DNA of 64,000 bases from Rhizobium sp. BT03 (GCF_030053155.1 NZ_CP125642.1:248001-312000); one strand, 5' to 3'; shown: positions 9,035 through 17,570, counted from the first letter of the stretch. Notes: generated by a model from the sequence alone, not told the origin. Numbers and translations: made by a program.

Positions 9035-9168
9035 GATCGATCGGTGATCAACAGTGGCGATCGTGATCGATAGTATCTATCGATCGGGGACCGATCGCGA
9101 CCAATGGCTTCGATTGGGATCTGGATCAATCGGACATTGATCGGGATCAATGGCGATCGATCAGGATC
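9035..9168. repeat. GATC-dense tract
   Basis: Fourteen GATC tetranucleotides occur in 134 bases, many as GATCGAT, GGGATCAAT or GATCRAT variants, so the stretch is a degenerate short-period repeat. About one GATC per 256 bases is expected by chance. It fills the gap after the XRE gene and enters the 3' end of the next minus-strand gene. The role is unknown. Confidence 0.7.
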
Positions 9169-9413
9169 AGATTCTCGCTGGCATCCTTCATTGCGATCTT
9201 GGCTTTGCTGCCGAGCAGTTTTTCGAGATTGACGTCTAGTTCCCTGTCGGGATCTATGCCGTCCCAATCGATTGCGACCTGCAGCAGCGCCATGTTCGTG
9301 AGGTGCATCAGATTCCGCAGCTGAAGCTTTTCAGCCTCCTCCTTGGCTGCCGACAGCAGCCGGAAGATCCTTGCGTATTCGCTGCCTGTACCTTCGTTGC
9401 GTTGTTCAAACAT
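9147..9413 (-). CDS. Small hypothetical protein (88 aa)
   Basis: I do not recognise this 88-residue protein. It has a helical, charged N-terminal half (YARIFRLLSAAKEEAEKLQ) and an acidic centre (DWDGIDPDRELDVNLEKLLG), no signal peptide and no cysteine. GGGGCGGGAACG precedes the ATG. It begins 66 bases after the TfuA stop on the same strand, so it may belong to that transcript, though the gap allows its own promoter. Its last codons lie in the GATC-dense tract. Confidence 0.6.
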   Translation of the reverse strand: MFEQRNEGTGSEYARIFRLLSAAKEEAEKLQLRNLMHLTNMALLQVAIDWDGIDPDRELDVNLEKLLGSKAKIAMKDASENLILIDRH

Positions 9414-9479
9414 CGTTCCCGCCCCTTTGGCCGTGAAACCCTACGATTCCATCACCACTGTATCTTTCCGCCGTGACCG

Positions 9480-10223
9480 TTATTCAAGCGTTACAGGAAC
9501 CGTATTGCGCGTGACTTCGGCGTGCAGCAGCTCCCAATGCGAGGTGGCGGCAAAGCGCCAGTCACGGTTGACGGGCAGGAATTCGTCCCGGCGCAGCCAA
9601 TCCAGCACCAGCCGGGCGTCGCTGCGCTTGCGCTCGACGCGATGCTGGCGGATAGCGGCGAGGATCTGGTCGCGGCGCGGCTTGCGGAAATGGCATTCGT
9701 CGGCGACCTTGGCATAGGTGCGCTCGGAAAAATGCAGGAAACGGCCGGCAAGCAGCAGTTTCTTGCGCTCGCCTGACGAGATCTCGCCACCGGCAAAAAG
9801 CGCATCGATGGTCGGCTCGAAATCGACCCAAGGCACCGAAAGCGGCAGCCAGCCGAGCGCCTGGGGTGCATGCACCAGCGCGACGGCCTCGTCGTCGAGC
9901 AGCCGCCCGGCCTCGTAATCTTCGAAGATCGAGCCAAGCCCGACCATGCCGAAGGGCGCGCATTCGGCCGCCCGCAACGCGCCCATGCTGGCGCCGCCGG
10001 CAACGGCGACATCGTGCTCGAGCGCGAAGAGAATTTCCTTGTGCCAGACCGAGGGCAGATCGCCGAAATATCCGTCGACGAGGCCGATGGCGGTGGCGCC
10101 GTCGTGAACGGCCTTCAGGATATCGCCGCAGGCGGCCGGCGGCCGGAAATCGATGCGGGGGGACATGGCTCTCGCAGCAGTGAGATCGCTGCCAAGGCTC
10201 GGGCCGACGAACAGCACCTTCAT
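9480..10223 (-). CDS. TfuA-like protein, partner of YcaO
   Basis: The 247-residue product has the TfuA core: an N-terminal VLFVGPSLGSDL strand-loop, AIGLVDGYFGD, then the hallmark KEILFALEHDVAVAGGASMG followed by ALRAAECAPFGMVGLG and IFEDYEAG. TfuA is named from the trifolitoxin locus. TfuA proteins work with YcaO enzymes in peptide-backbone thioamidation, as established for methyl-coenzyme M reductase and some thioamide RiPPs, where TfuA is thought to deliver or release sulfide. The start codon overlaps the YcaO stop (ATGA), so the two are translationally coupled. The target is proposed to be the 47-residue peptide at 11598-11741. Confidence 0.88.
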   Translation of the reverse strand: MKVLFVGPSLGSDLTAARAMSPRIDFRPPAACGDILKAVHDGATAIGLVDGYFGDLPSVWHKEILFALEHDVAVAGGASMGALRAAECAPFGMVGLGSIFEDYEAGRLLDDEAVALVHAPQALGWLPLSVPWVDFEPTIDALFAGGEISSGERKKLLLAGRFLHFSERTYAKVADECHFRKPRRDQILAAIRQHRVERKRSDARLVLDWLRRDEFLPVNRDWRFAATSHWELLHAEVTRNTVPVTLE

Positions 10224-11584
10224 GACTGGGCTCCTCTCATGGTGTTGACCGCCCGCATGCCGAGCTGGATGTACTGGCCCGAGATATCGACCTCCAGGCC
10301 CGGCACGATCACCCTGACGACGGAGACGGGCAGGACCCGATGCGCAAACGGCACGACGACGATCTGCTCGATGCCGGTTGCAGCCAGCCGGCCGGCAATC
10401 TGGCCGATGGTGTCCTGGATCGTCGCCGCGCGGGGAAGACGGGCCTGGAACGCGCGCATCCGGCCGTCGCCCTCGCAGAGCTCGACCACCTGCTGCATCG
10501 CCTCGCTCCGGTCGAGCCGCTGATAGACGCGCGGCGAAAAATCGTCGCGGCTGCCGGCAATCGCGGTCAGCCGGCTCTGCGCCGCCTCGGTAATGGCGCG
10601 CAGCGCGGCGCGCACGGGGTCGGGGTGGCAGCCGCAACCGCCGCAGACATGGGCCCAGCGCGCATCGACACGGTCGGAAAGATTGCCGGGCATGATGACG
10701 GCGAGAAAGGCGGGAATGCCGATATCGGTGGTCATGTCGAGCAGCAGCAGCCGCATGCCGGCGCGGGTGATCCGATCGGTCATGATGTCGATGACCGCAT
10801 CGCCGAAGGAGGCGGGGTCGATGCGGCTTTCCTTCAGCCGCTGCGGCGATTTCAGCTGGGTCAGTGCCCAGGCGTCGCGCTCCACCAGCTCGCAAAGCCC
10901 ATGCAGGACCGCTTCGGACGGCGTGTTGCCGGAGGCGAGCCCGTCGCTCGACTGCTCGAAACCCGGCGGCCTTTCGCCGCGGTGATCGAGGCCGACGAGC
11001 CACCAGGGCACGAAGACGCTGCTGCCGGAAAGGATATCGAGCCCGGAGCACCAGGGAATGAGGCCTGTGCCGATCTCGTCGGGCGCGCAGCGGGCGACAT
11101 TGTCGAGATCGATCATGGCGGCATGTTCCGCCCGCATGCCCTCGACCGTCGCCTGCGTCAGGTCGGCGGGTGGGATTTCGGCAATCCGCGTCTCGATCGC
11201 CTCCATGGCGGCCGAGGTCATGGCGGCATCATTGTCGATGCCCTTGCCCTGGAAGACCGAGAGCGTATGGCTGTTCGGCCGCGTGGCGAAGGCGACGGGG
11301 ATGTTCAGGACGTCGAGCGCGGTCAGCAGGCCGATGCGGGTAATGCCGAATTCGCGCAGATGCGGCCTGATGGTCGCCAGGGTCTGCGCCGGCGTGACGG
11401 CGCGGTCATGATACTCGCTGACGCCGGCCGATGATCGTTCGAGGTCACCGGCGAGCGTCTCAAGAGCATTTCCGTTTTTCTTCGGATCACGAAAATGCTC
11501 TATCTCTTTGTTTTCACGCAATCCCGGATGCAAAACCGCTTCACATTTTTGCTGGAATTGCTCTTGATCGGCGAAAGCGGACAT
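10220..11584 (-). CDS. YcaO-domain enzyme (TfuA-associated)
   Basis: The 454-residue protein carries the YcaO ATP-binding motifs: SAAMEAIETR, CELVERDAW and AITEAAQSRLT. The C-terminus lacks the PxPxP tail of azoline-forming cyclodehydratases, and no E1-like or ocin-ThiF partner gene is near. Together with the TfuA neighbour this favours backbone thioamidation over azole formation. It starts 13 bases after the stop of a 47-codon peptide gene, with GGACGAG as ribosome site. Residues about 8-41 are encoded by a rhizobial palindromic repeat lying in frame (11463-11564), so the native N-terminus is interrupted by a repeat-derived segment. Whether the enzyme stays active is unknown; all core motifs are downstream and intact. 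Confidence 0.88.
   Translation of the reverse strand: MSAFADQEQFQQKCEAVLHPGLRENKEIEHFRDPKKNGNALETLAGDLERSSAGVSEYHDRAVTPAQTLATIRPHLREFGITRIGLLTALDVLNIPVAFATRPNSHTLSVFQGKGIDNDAAMTSAAMEAIETRIAEIPPADLTQATVEGMRAEHAAMIDLDNVARCAPDEIGTGLIPWCSGLDILSGSSVFVPWWLVGLDHRGERPPGFEQSSDGLASGNTPSEAVLHGLCELVERDAWALTQLKSPQRLKESRIDPASFGDAVIDIMTDRITRAGMRLLLLDMTTDIGIPAFLAVIMPGNLSDRVDARWAHVCGGCGCHPDPVRAALRAITEAAQSRLTAIAGSRDDFSPRVYQRLDRSEAMQQVVELCEGDGRMRAFQARLPRAATIQDTIGQIAGRLAATGIEQIVVVPFAHRVLPVSVVRVIVPGLEVDISGQYIQLGMRAVNTMRGAQS
11463..11564. repeat. Rhizobial palindromic intergenic repeat inside the YcaO reading frame
   Basis: About 102 bases (34 codons) begin AGAGCATTT, form a hairpin with AAAATGCTCT, continue TATCTCTTTGTTTTCACGCA and end GGAATTGCTCT. 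This arrangement is the common rhizobial mosaic/palindromic repeat normally found between genes. Here its length is a multiple of three and it is read without a stop, giving residues about 8-41 of the YcaO protein (EQFQQKCEAVLHPGL and so on). Recognition as that family is from memory of its sequence. Confidence 0.75.
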
Positions 11585-11597
11585 ACCGGTCTCGTCC

Positions 11598-11741
11598 TTA
11601 ACGGAACCTCAGCGCATGCGTCAGGCTTTCGAGCGCATTGGCGGAAACGTTGAGTTCGTCTTGTTTCATCGCTGCTCTGGCAGCTGCAGAGAAGCGCAGG
11701 GACTGTGTCTGAACTGCGGTGCTTTCAGCATTCGTCTTCAT
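11598..11741 (-). CDS. 47-residue peptide, candidate YcaO/TfuA precursor
   Basis: ATG at 11741 has GGAG seven bases before it, and TAA at 11600-11598 ends 13 bases before the YcaO ATG. The peptide starts MKTNAESTAVQTQ, continues SLRFSAAARAAMKQDELNV, and ends SLTHALRFR. It is rich in Ala, Ser and Thr, has no Cys, and carries LRF twice (residues about 15-17 and near the C-terminus). Size and position match RiPP precursor genes; trifolitoxin's precursor is also about 42 residues and also sits beside TfuA/YcaO-type genes. Lack of Cys argues against thiazoles, while thioamidation could act on the backbone. That it is translated and modified is inference. Confidence 0.68.
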   Translation of the reverse strand: MKTNAESTAVQTQSLRFSAAARAAMKQDELNVSANALESLTHALRFR

Positions 11742-11803
11742 GTTCCATCTCCGATTGGTTGGGCAGCGCGCTGCCGTTAACCATCAGAGGGAAACATTGC
11801 CTG

Positions 11804-11832
11804 CGTCATTTAAGCGTTACAGGCTTCGTTAA
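11804..11832 (-). promoter_or_regulatory. Direct repeats TTAACG / GTAACG / ATGACG upstream of the peptide gene
   Basis: Read on the minus strand, three similar hexamers occur at 12- and 11-base spacing, about one helical turn, in the 102-base gap between the SARP-like gene and the peptide gene. SARP regulators typically bind direct repeats spaced this way. A further TTAACG lies at 11775-11780. Confidence 0.35.
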
Positions 11833-11843
11833 AAGGCCGTGCA

Positions 11844-13796
11844 TCAGGGAAGACCGGCCAGTTGCAGGCCTTTTATCAGCGGTTCGGTGAAGGCCGGATC
11901 GCGATCGGGGACGAAGTGACGGATGTCCTCGCTGCGGAAATCGGGGAAGTTTTCCAGAACCGTCCTGGCGTAGCCATGGGCCTTGCCCGTATTGCCCGAC
12001 ATGGCATGCGAGGCGGCGAGCAGGCGGGCGGTCGCCTGTTTCGTCTTCACCGGTTCCAGCGCATCGATCGCCTTTTCATACTCTTCGCGCATGAAGTGGA
12101 TGCCGCCGAGGTTCCAGTAATAATAGTCCGGCGGCAGCGGATTGAGTTTGAAGGCCGCACGGCTGAGCTCCAGCGCCCGGTCGAAATCGCCGTCATGAGA
12201 AAGCGCGTCGGAGAAATCGGCGAGAATATCGGCATCGTTGGGATTGAGATCCTGGGCCTGCTGGAAATATTCGAGGCTTTGGTCGAAACGGCGGCGATAA
12301 AGCGCGACAAAACCGAGCTCGCGGTAGGCCCGGCCGCTGTTCGGGTCGGACTGCTGCGCCTGCCGGGCGGCGCCGTTCGCCTCATCGAGCAGGTCGGTAT
12401 CGCGCATGCCGCGGATCAGCCATTCCATGCCGAGCGCCCGCGACACGCCGGCATGGGCGGCCGAGAAATGCTCATAACGATTGAGCGAGGATTTGAACCA
12501 TTTGCGCGCCTGGCGCAGATGCTGCAGGTCGGTCTGGGCGATCAGCCGCTTGCCTTCCAGGTAAAGACGATAGGCGGAGGCCGGCGCATCGCCGATCGGC
12601 ATCGCCAGTTCGTGGCGCTCGATCGTGTCGGCGAGCGAGGAGACGATCCGCCGCGTCAGATGCGCGAAGGATTCGCTGATCTTCTGCATCACCAGCGGCA
12701 GTTCCAGCGCCCAGATCACTTCCGACGTCGTCGTCCGCGTCAGCCGGCAGGTGGCATAGACATCCTCGTCGCGGCCCTGGATCGTGACGTAGACCGCATA
12801 GTCGAAGCTGAGGTCGAGCGGGCCGGGCACGGCACGCGCCGGATCGATCGAGCGGCTGAGGATTTCGAGGCTCGTATGCGCCGCGATCACCTTGAAGCCG
12901 CGCTGCTGGCTGAGGCCGATGGTGACATCTTCAAGAAGCGCCCTGCCGACACGCTCCATCAGCGGATCGGTGAAGATGCTTTCCGGCGGCAGGATGATGA
13001 TGCGCGGCTGGCCGAGCAGGTCGCCGAACATGCCAGGCGCCGATGGGCGCTCCGGCGCGGCTGCCTGTGCCGCCGGGATCAGGCCGAGTTCGCGGGCGAG
13101 CGCTGTGGTGCTTTCCTCCGGTTCGGTATCGAACTCGTCCTTCAGCTGGCTCTTGCATTTCAGATAGGCCTGGCGGGCCGCGGCCGGATCGTTCATCCTG
13201 ACATGGGTGCGCATCAGGGCGCGATAGGCCGTCTCACTGGCAGGGTCGAGTTCCAGCAGGCGCCTGGCAAGCGCGACCTGCCCGTCGTCGGAGCGGTCTT
13301 CCGATATTTCGATCAGCCGGGTCAGATGGGCGGAGCGCCATTCGTCGATGCGCTGGCGTTCGAAGGTCAGCCAGTCCTCGGCGCCCTGCGTCGGCGATTT
13401 GGCGCCTTCCAGCAGTTCGCCGTTCAGCATATCGCTGTCTTCGGGGGCGAGCGGCCCTTTCTGTTTCAGGATATGAACGTCGACCTCCCAGCCATCCGCA
13501 AGCCCGATATGGGTTCGGGTCGCGGCAAGCAGCGGCGGAAGGTCGGCGGGAATGCTCTGCTCGATGCGCGACAGCAGCTGGCGCAGGCTGCCTGCCCGTT
13601 TTTCCGGCAGTTCCGATTGCCAGAGCTGCCGCCTGACGGTTTCGCGGTCGAGTTCGAGATTGGCTTCGGCGGCGAGCATGGCGAGGAGAAAATAAGACTT
13701 CTCCGGCAAAGGGAGTTCCCTCCCCGCTGCCAGCAGCCTCGGTCTTCCGAGCAGGCACAGCCTGTTCCTCGACATCAGTCCGGATGTCCGTTGCAT
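11844..13796 (-). CDS. SARP-like regulator: winged helix, BTAD domain and TPR repeats
   Basis: About 650 residues. The N-terminus is an OmpR-type winged helix (LCLLGRPRLLAAGRELPLPE ... KSYFLLAMLA ... RETVRRQLWQSE). A BTAD domain follows (WLTFERQRIDEWRSAHLTRL, ARRLLELDPASETAYRALMR), then a central alpha/beta part (about 270-400), then TPR-like helices to the end (GRAYRELGFVALYRRRFDQS and similar). This is the SARP plan known from actinobacterial antibiotic regulators, also found in rhizobia. It lies directly upstream of, and in the same direction as, the peptide-YcaO-TfuA genes, so it is the likely local activator. ATG 13796 has GGGGTGAG before it; an upstream codon at 13877 and an ATG at 13775 are alternatives. 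Confidence 0.8.
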   Translation of the reverse strand: MQRTSGLMSRNRLCLLGRPRLLAAGRELPLPEKSYFLLAMLAAEANLELDRETVRRQLWQSELPEKRAGSLRQLLSRIEQSIPADLPPLLAATRTHIGLADGWEVDVHILKQKGPLAPEDSDMLNGELLEGAKSPTQGAEDWLTFERQRIDEWRSAHLTRLIEISEDRSDDGQVALARRLLELDPASETAYRALMRTHVRMNDPAAARQAYLKCKSQLKDEFDTEPEESTTALARELGLIPAAQAAAPERPSAPGMFGDLLGQPRIIILPPESIFTDPLMERVGRALLEDVTIGLSQQRGFKVIAAHTSLEILSRSIDPARAVPGPLDLSFDYAVYVTIQGRDEDVYATCRLTRTTTSEVIWALELPLVMQKISESFAHLTRRIVSSLADTIERHELAMPIGDAPASAYRLYLEGKRLIAQTDLQHLRQARKWFKSSLNRYEHFSAAHAGVSRALGMEWLIRGMRDTDLLDEANGAARQAQQSDPNSGRAYRELGFVALYRRRFDQSLEYFQQAQDLNPNDADILADFSDALSHDGDFDRALELSRAAFKLNPLPPDYYYWNLGGIHFMREEYEKAIDALEPVKTKQATARLLAASHAMSGNTGKAHGYARTVLENFPDFRSEDIRHFVPDRDPAFTEPLIKGLQLAGLP

Positions 13797-14037
13797 CCCG
13801 GTTCTCACCCCTGAAAGCCATGGCGCGCAAACATAGCGGTCGCGAAAACATGTTAGAGCTATAAGAGCGCCGCGCATAGCGGTTTTTGCTATAAAGGGAA
13901 GAAGTTTCAGCGAATATTTGCATTTTCGCCTGTCGCTCGCCGAGAAGATGCTTCGCCAACACTTGCCGATGGGGTGCTGCGGGCGCTCTGTGGCGGGGAA
14001 TTGTTTGAGCCTCGGCCGGCCTTCATAGCCAGCAGAG

Positions 14038-14089
14038 TAGAACAGGATGATTTTAGGCCGGATCGGCGGAAAATCTGAATCCTGTTCTA
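14038..14089. repeat. Inverted repeat TAGAACAGGAT...ATCCTGTTCTA
   Basis: Perfect 11-bp ends enclose GATTTTAGGCC and an imperfect return arm. It is a close relative of the perfect hairpin at 59468-59512. It lies after nadC in the roughly 300-base gap before the SARP-like gene, which otherwise shows no gene. It may act as a transcript end. Confidence 0.7.
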
Positions 14090-14099
14090 AACTAAATAG

Positions 14100-14996
14100 T
14101 TAGAGCATCTGCGCAACCCGTTTCGGGCTTGTTTCCGTGGCAGTCGTCTCGACGAAGTCGAGCCCGATATCCAGTACCGGGGCGCTATGCGTCAGCCAGC
14201 CGACCGAAATCAGGTCGACGCCGGAGGCGGCGATTGCGGCGGCCGTTGCCGGCGTGACCCGGCCGGATGCCTCGGTGATCGCCCGGCCGGCGACGATGGC
14301 GACGGCCTGGCGCAGCTGATCCGGTGTCATATTGTCGAGCAGGACGGCGTCAACGCCGGTCTGCATCGCTTCGCGCAGCTGATCGAGCCTGTCCACTTCG
14401 ACCTCGATCTTCACCAGATGGCCGACGCCGGCGCGGGCCCGGCGGATCGCCTCGGCAACGCCGCCGGCGATGGCGACGTGATTGTCCTTAATCAGCACCG
14501 CGTCATGCAGCGCGAAACGGTGGTTCATGCCGCCGCCGGCCCGCACCGCATATTTCTCCAGCGCTCTCAGCCCCGGCGTCGTCTTGCGGGTGCAGGCAAC
14601 GGAGGCTTTGGTGCCGCGGATGGCGGCGGCGATCTCTGCCGTGACCGTCGCGATACCGGAGAGATGGCCGAGGAAATTCAGCGCGGTGCGCTCAGCCGTC
14701 AGCAGGCCGCGTGACGGACCTTCGATGGTGGCGATCACGTCGCCGGGCTTGACCGCGTCACCATCCTGGAGATGGCGGCGCATGGCGATCCCGGGATCGA
14801 CGAGGGCGAAGGCGAGTTCGGCCGCGTCGAGACCGGCGATGACGCCCGGCTGACGGGCGGCCATGACGACCGTCGAGCGGTGATCGTGAGGGATGACCGA
14901 GGCCGAGGTGATATCGCCGGCAAGGCCGAGATCTTCGAGCAGGGCTGCGCGCACCAGCGGTTCGACGATCAGGCGCGGAAGCGGAACAGGGCTCAT
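14100..14996 (-). CDS. nadC: Nicotinate-nucleotide pyrophosphorylase (quinolinate phosphoribosyltransferase)
   Basis: This 298-residue enzyme converts quinolinate and PRPP to nicotinate mononucleotide, the last step of de novo pyridine-ring synthesis. Typical motifs are visible: EDLGLAGDITSASVIP at the N-terminus, ERTALNFLGHLSGIAT, CTRKTTPGLRALEKYAV, NHRFALHDAVLIKDNH, KIEVEVD, VLLDNMTPD and ITEASGRV. ATG 14996 was chosen because AGGAGTG precedes it and it sits one base after the nadB stop (TGAGATG), indicating coupled translation. It is the third gene of nadABC. Confidence 0.96.
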   Translation of the reverse strand: MSPVPLPRLIVEPLVRAALLEDLGLAGDITSASVIPHDHRSTVVMAARQPGVIAGLDAAELAFALVDPGIAMRRHLQDGDAVKPGDVIATIEGPSRGLLTAERTALNFLGHLSGIATVTAEIAAAIRGTKASVACTRKTTPGLRALEKYAVRAGGGMNHRFALHDAVLIKDNHVAIAGGVAEAIRRARAGVGHLVKIEVEVDRLDQLREAMQTGVDAVLLDNMTPDQLRQAVAIVAGRAITEASGRVTPATAAAIAASGVDLISVGWLTHSAPVLDIGLDFVETTATETSPKRVAQML

Positions 14997-14997
14997 C

Positions 14998-16533
14998 TCA
15001 GGCACTCCTGGCAAGGGCATAGGGCGCGCGGGCGATCTCCAGCGCTTCGGAAAGGCGCATGCGGCACCGGTCGGCAGTGCCGAGCTTCAGCGGAAAATCG
15101 GTGCGGGCATGGGCGCCGCGCGATTCCATCCGCAGGCTGGCAAAGACGGCGATCAGCAGCGCGACGATAGCCGGATCGGCGGCAGGCCCGTCGCCTTCGG
15201 CAAGCGGCAGCAAGGCGGCGATCGCGCCCTCAACGGCGCCGGCATTGCGCAGCACGCCGAGATGGCGCGAGACGATCGGCCGGACGAGCGATGCATCGGC
15301 GGGCGCCGGCAGTCTATCGACAAGGATGGTGCCGGCAGCGCGCGCCGGCATGGCCGAGATGTCGCGCGCTGCCCGCATGCCCATCACCGCCGCCTCCAGC
15401 AGCGAATTGCTGGCAAGCCGGTTGGCGCCATGCAGGCCGGTCGAACCCGCTTCGCCGGTGACCCACAGACCGGCAACCGAGCTGCGGCCGTTCGCATCGG
15501 TGGCGACGCCGCCCATGTGATAGTGAACGGCCGGGCGCACCGGAATGAGGTCTTTTGCCGGATCGATGCCGGCCTCGCCGCAAAGGGATGCGATGACGGG
15601 AAAGCGTGCGGCAAAGCGGCTGCCGAGTGCCGCACGGGCATCGAGGAAGACGCGGCCGCCGCGGGCGATTTCGGCGCTGATGGCGCGCGCCACCACGTCG
15701 CGCGGCGCAAGCTCGGCGCCCGGGATGCGGGCCATGAAACGTTCGCCGCGTTCATTGACGAGCAATGCCCCCTCGCCGCGCACCGCCTCGCTGACCAGCG
15801 CCAAGGGCCGGCGGCGGGAATCGAGCGCCGTCGGATGGAACTGGACGAATTCCATGTCGGCGAGATCGGCGCCCGCCCTTGCCGCGAGCGCGATGCCCTG
15901 GCCGAAATTGCCCATCGGATTGGTGGTCGCGTCGTAAAGCCCGCCGATGCCGCCGGTGGCGAGCACCAGTTTTGATGTCGGCAGGATGGCGGCCCCATTC
16001 ACGGTCGCGCAGAGCAGGCCGGCGACATGCTCGCCCTCCATCAAAATCCGCCGCGCCTCAAAACCTTCGAGCACGGTGACGGACGGTGTCTGCTTCACCG
16101 CCCGCACCAGGGCGGCGACGATCGCCGCCCCCGAACCATCGCCTTCGGCATGGACGATGCGGCGGCGACTATGGGCGGCCTCCAGCCCGAGCGAAAGTTC
16201 ACCCGCGGCATTGCGGTCGAAACGCACGCCGGCCTGCTCCAGCGCTGCGATCGCCGCCGGCGCCTCGGCAATGATGCCGGCGGCAACTGTGGGATCGCAG
16301 AGCCCGTCGCCTGCGGCAAGCGTATCGGCAAGATGCAGTTCGGCGCTGTCGTCGGCGCCCATGCCGGCGGCGATGCCGCCCTGGGCCCAGGCGCTCGACG
16401 TCTCCGTGCCGAGGGCGGCGCGCGTGACGATGACGCACGGTTTGGGCGCCAATGTCAGTGCGGTCATCAGCCCGGCAAGGCCGCTGCCGACGATCACCGT
16501 GCGGCCGGCGAGATGGTGGAGAATCTCAGTCAT
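14998..16533 (-). CDS. nadB: L-aspartate oxidase
   Basis: This 511-residue flavoenzyme oxidises L-aspartate to iminoaspartate for quinolinate synthesis. The FAD-binding [11 protein letters not shown] begins at residue about 17. Further succinate-dehydrogenase-type motifs are [74 protein letters not shown], and the C-terminal [16 protein letters not shown]. It overlaps the nadA stop by four bases, so nadA and nadB are coupled. The length is normal for the family. Confidence 0.96.
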   Translation of the reverse strand: MTEILHHLAGRTVIVGSGLAGLMTALTLAPKPCVIVTRAALGTETSSAWAQGGIAAGMGADDSAELHLADTLAAGDGLCDPTVAAGIIAEAPAAIAALEQAGVRFDRNAAGELSLGLEAAHSRRRIVHAEGDGSGAAIVAALVRAVKQTPSVTVLEGFEARRILMEGEHVAGLLCATVNGAAILPTSKLVLATGGIGGLYDATTNPMGNFGQGIALAARAGADLADMEFVQFHPTALDSRRRPLALVSEAVRGEGALLVNERGERFMARIPGAELAPRDVVARAISAEIARGGRVFLDARAALGSRFAARFPVIASLCGEAGIDPAKDLIPVRPAVHYHMGGVATDANGRSSVAGLWVTGEAGSTGLHGANRLASNSLLEAAVMGMRAARDISAMPARAAGTILVDRLPAPADASLVRPIVSRHLGVLRNAGAVEGAIAALLPLAEGDGPAADPAIVALLIAVFASLRMESRGAHARTDFPLKLGTADRCRMRLSEALEIARAPYALARSA

Positions 16534-17501
16534 ATCGCCAGCATCCTTTCGACGGCGCGGCGCGCGGCCACGGCAATCGCCGGATCGACCGTCACTTCAT
16601 GGCGGTTTTCCTCAAGCGCCGCGCGGATATTGGCCAGCGTGATCCGCTTCATATGCGGGCAGAGATTGCAGGGGCGAATGAACTCGACGTCAGGATGGTG
16701 CACCGCGACGTTGTCGCTCATCGAACATTCGGTGAGCAGCACGACCCGCGCCGGTTTCCGGCTGCCGACATAATCCGACATGACGGCGGTCGAGCCGGCG
16801 AAATCGGCCTCCGCCACCACCTCGGGCGGGCATTCGGGATGGGCGAGCACCGTCACGCCGGGATGGTTTTCGCGCAGCTGGCGCACGTCGTCCGCGGTGA
16901 AGAGCTCGTGCACCTCGCAATGGCCGTGCCAGGCGATGATCTCGACGTCGGTCTCGCGGGCGACGTTGCGCGCCAGATATTCGTCGGGGATCATCAGCAC
17001 TTTGGGAACGCCGAGCGATTCTACCACCTGCTTGGCATTGCCGGAGGTGCAGCAGATGTCGGAGGCGGCCTTCACCGCGGCCGAGGTGTTGACATAGGTG
17101 ATGATGGGCACGCCGGGATGGGCCTGGCGCAAGAGCGCGATATCTTCAGGCGTGATCGAATCCGCCAGCGAACAGCCGGCACCGAGATCCGGGATCAGCA
17201 CGGTTTTCTCAGGATTGAGCAACTTGGCGGTCTCGGCCATGAAATGCACGCCGGCCAGCACGATCACGTCGGCATCGACGTCGATCGCCTTGCGGGCGAG
17301 CGCCAGGCTGTCGCCGACGATATCGGCGACGCCATGAAAGATCTCGGGCGTCTGGTAATTGTGCGCGAGGATGACGGCGTTGCGGCGGCGCTTGAGGTCG
17401 AGGATGGCGTCGACATCGTTCTCGAACGACATCCATTCGGCTTTGGGAATGACGCGGCTGACGCGCTCATAGAGCGAGGATGCGGAAACAGGGTGGTTCA
17501 T
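16530..17501 (-). CDS. nadA: Quinolinate synthase (4Fe-4S)
   Basis: The 323-residue enzyme condenses iminoaspartate with dihydroxyacetone phosphate to quinolinate. NadA motifs are clear: [39 protein letters not shown], and the three cluster cysteines in [18 protein letters not shown] and PCNLCPHMK. It is first in the nadABC operon, 69 bases after nadQ on the same strand. Two NadQ-type palindromes occupy that gap, consistent with repression when NAD is sufficient. Confidence 0.96.
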   Translation of the reverse strand: MNHPVSASSLYERVSRVIPKAEWMSFENDVDAILDLKRRRNAVILAHNYQTPEIFHGVADIVGDSLALARKAIDVDADVIVLAGVHFMAETAKLLNPEKTVLIPDLGAGCSLADSITPEDIALLRQAHPGVPIITYVNTSAAVKAASDICCTSGNAKQVVESLGVPKVLMIPDEYLARNVARETDVEIIAWHGHCEVHELFTADDVRQLRENHPGVTVLAHPECPPEVVAEADFAGSTAVMSDYVGSRKPARVVLLTECSMSDNVAVHHPDVEFIRPCNLCPHMKRITLANIRAALEENRHEVTVDPAIAVAARRAVERMLAI

Positions 17502-17515
17502 GGCCGGCTCCTAAT

Positions 17516-17534
17516 TATGCTCTATTTGAGCATA
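17516..17534. promoter_or_regulatory. NadQ-type operator 1, TATGCTC-N5-GAGCATA
   Basis: A perfect 7-bp inverted repeat with a 5-bp spacer lies 15-33 bases before the nadA start. Its position in the nadQ-nadA gap and the presence of a second copy support an operator. Confidence 0.7.
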
Positions 17535-17549
17535 TCATGGGCAAATAGA

Positions 17550-17568
17550 TATTCTCACCATGAGCATA
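17550..17568. promoter_or_regulatory. NadQ-type operator 2, TATTCTC-N5-GAGCATA
   Basis: This near-perfect copy of operator 1 (six of seven arm positions pair) is placed exactly 34 bases further from nadA, next to the nadQ stop codon. The spacing is about three helical turns. Confidence 0.6.
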
Positions 17569-17570
17569 TG

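Noticed and set aside
9035-9168. CRISPR array
   Set aside because: The repeats are very short, degenerate and without constant-length spacers, and no cas genes are present.
9480-11051. A single 523-codon reading covering TfuA and part of YcaO
   Set aside because: Its first half is an out-of-frame reading of YcaO. TfuA starts at 10223, where its motifs and the ATGA overlap begin.
11862-13814. A 650-codon open frame opposite the SARP-like gene
   Set aside because: The minus strand shows clear winged-helix, BTAD and TPR motifs; the plus frame is a compositional shadow.
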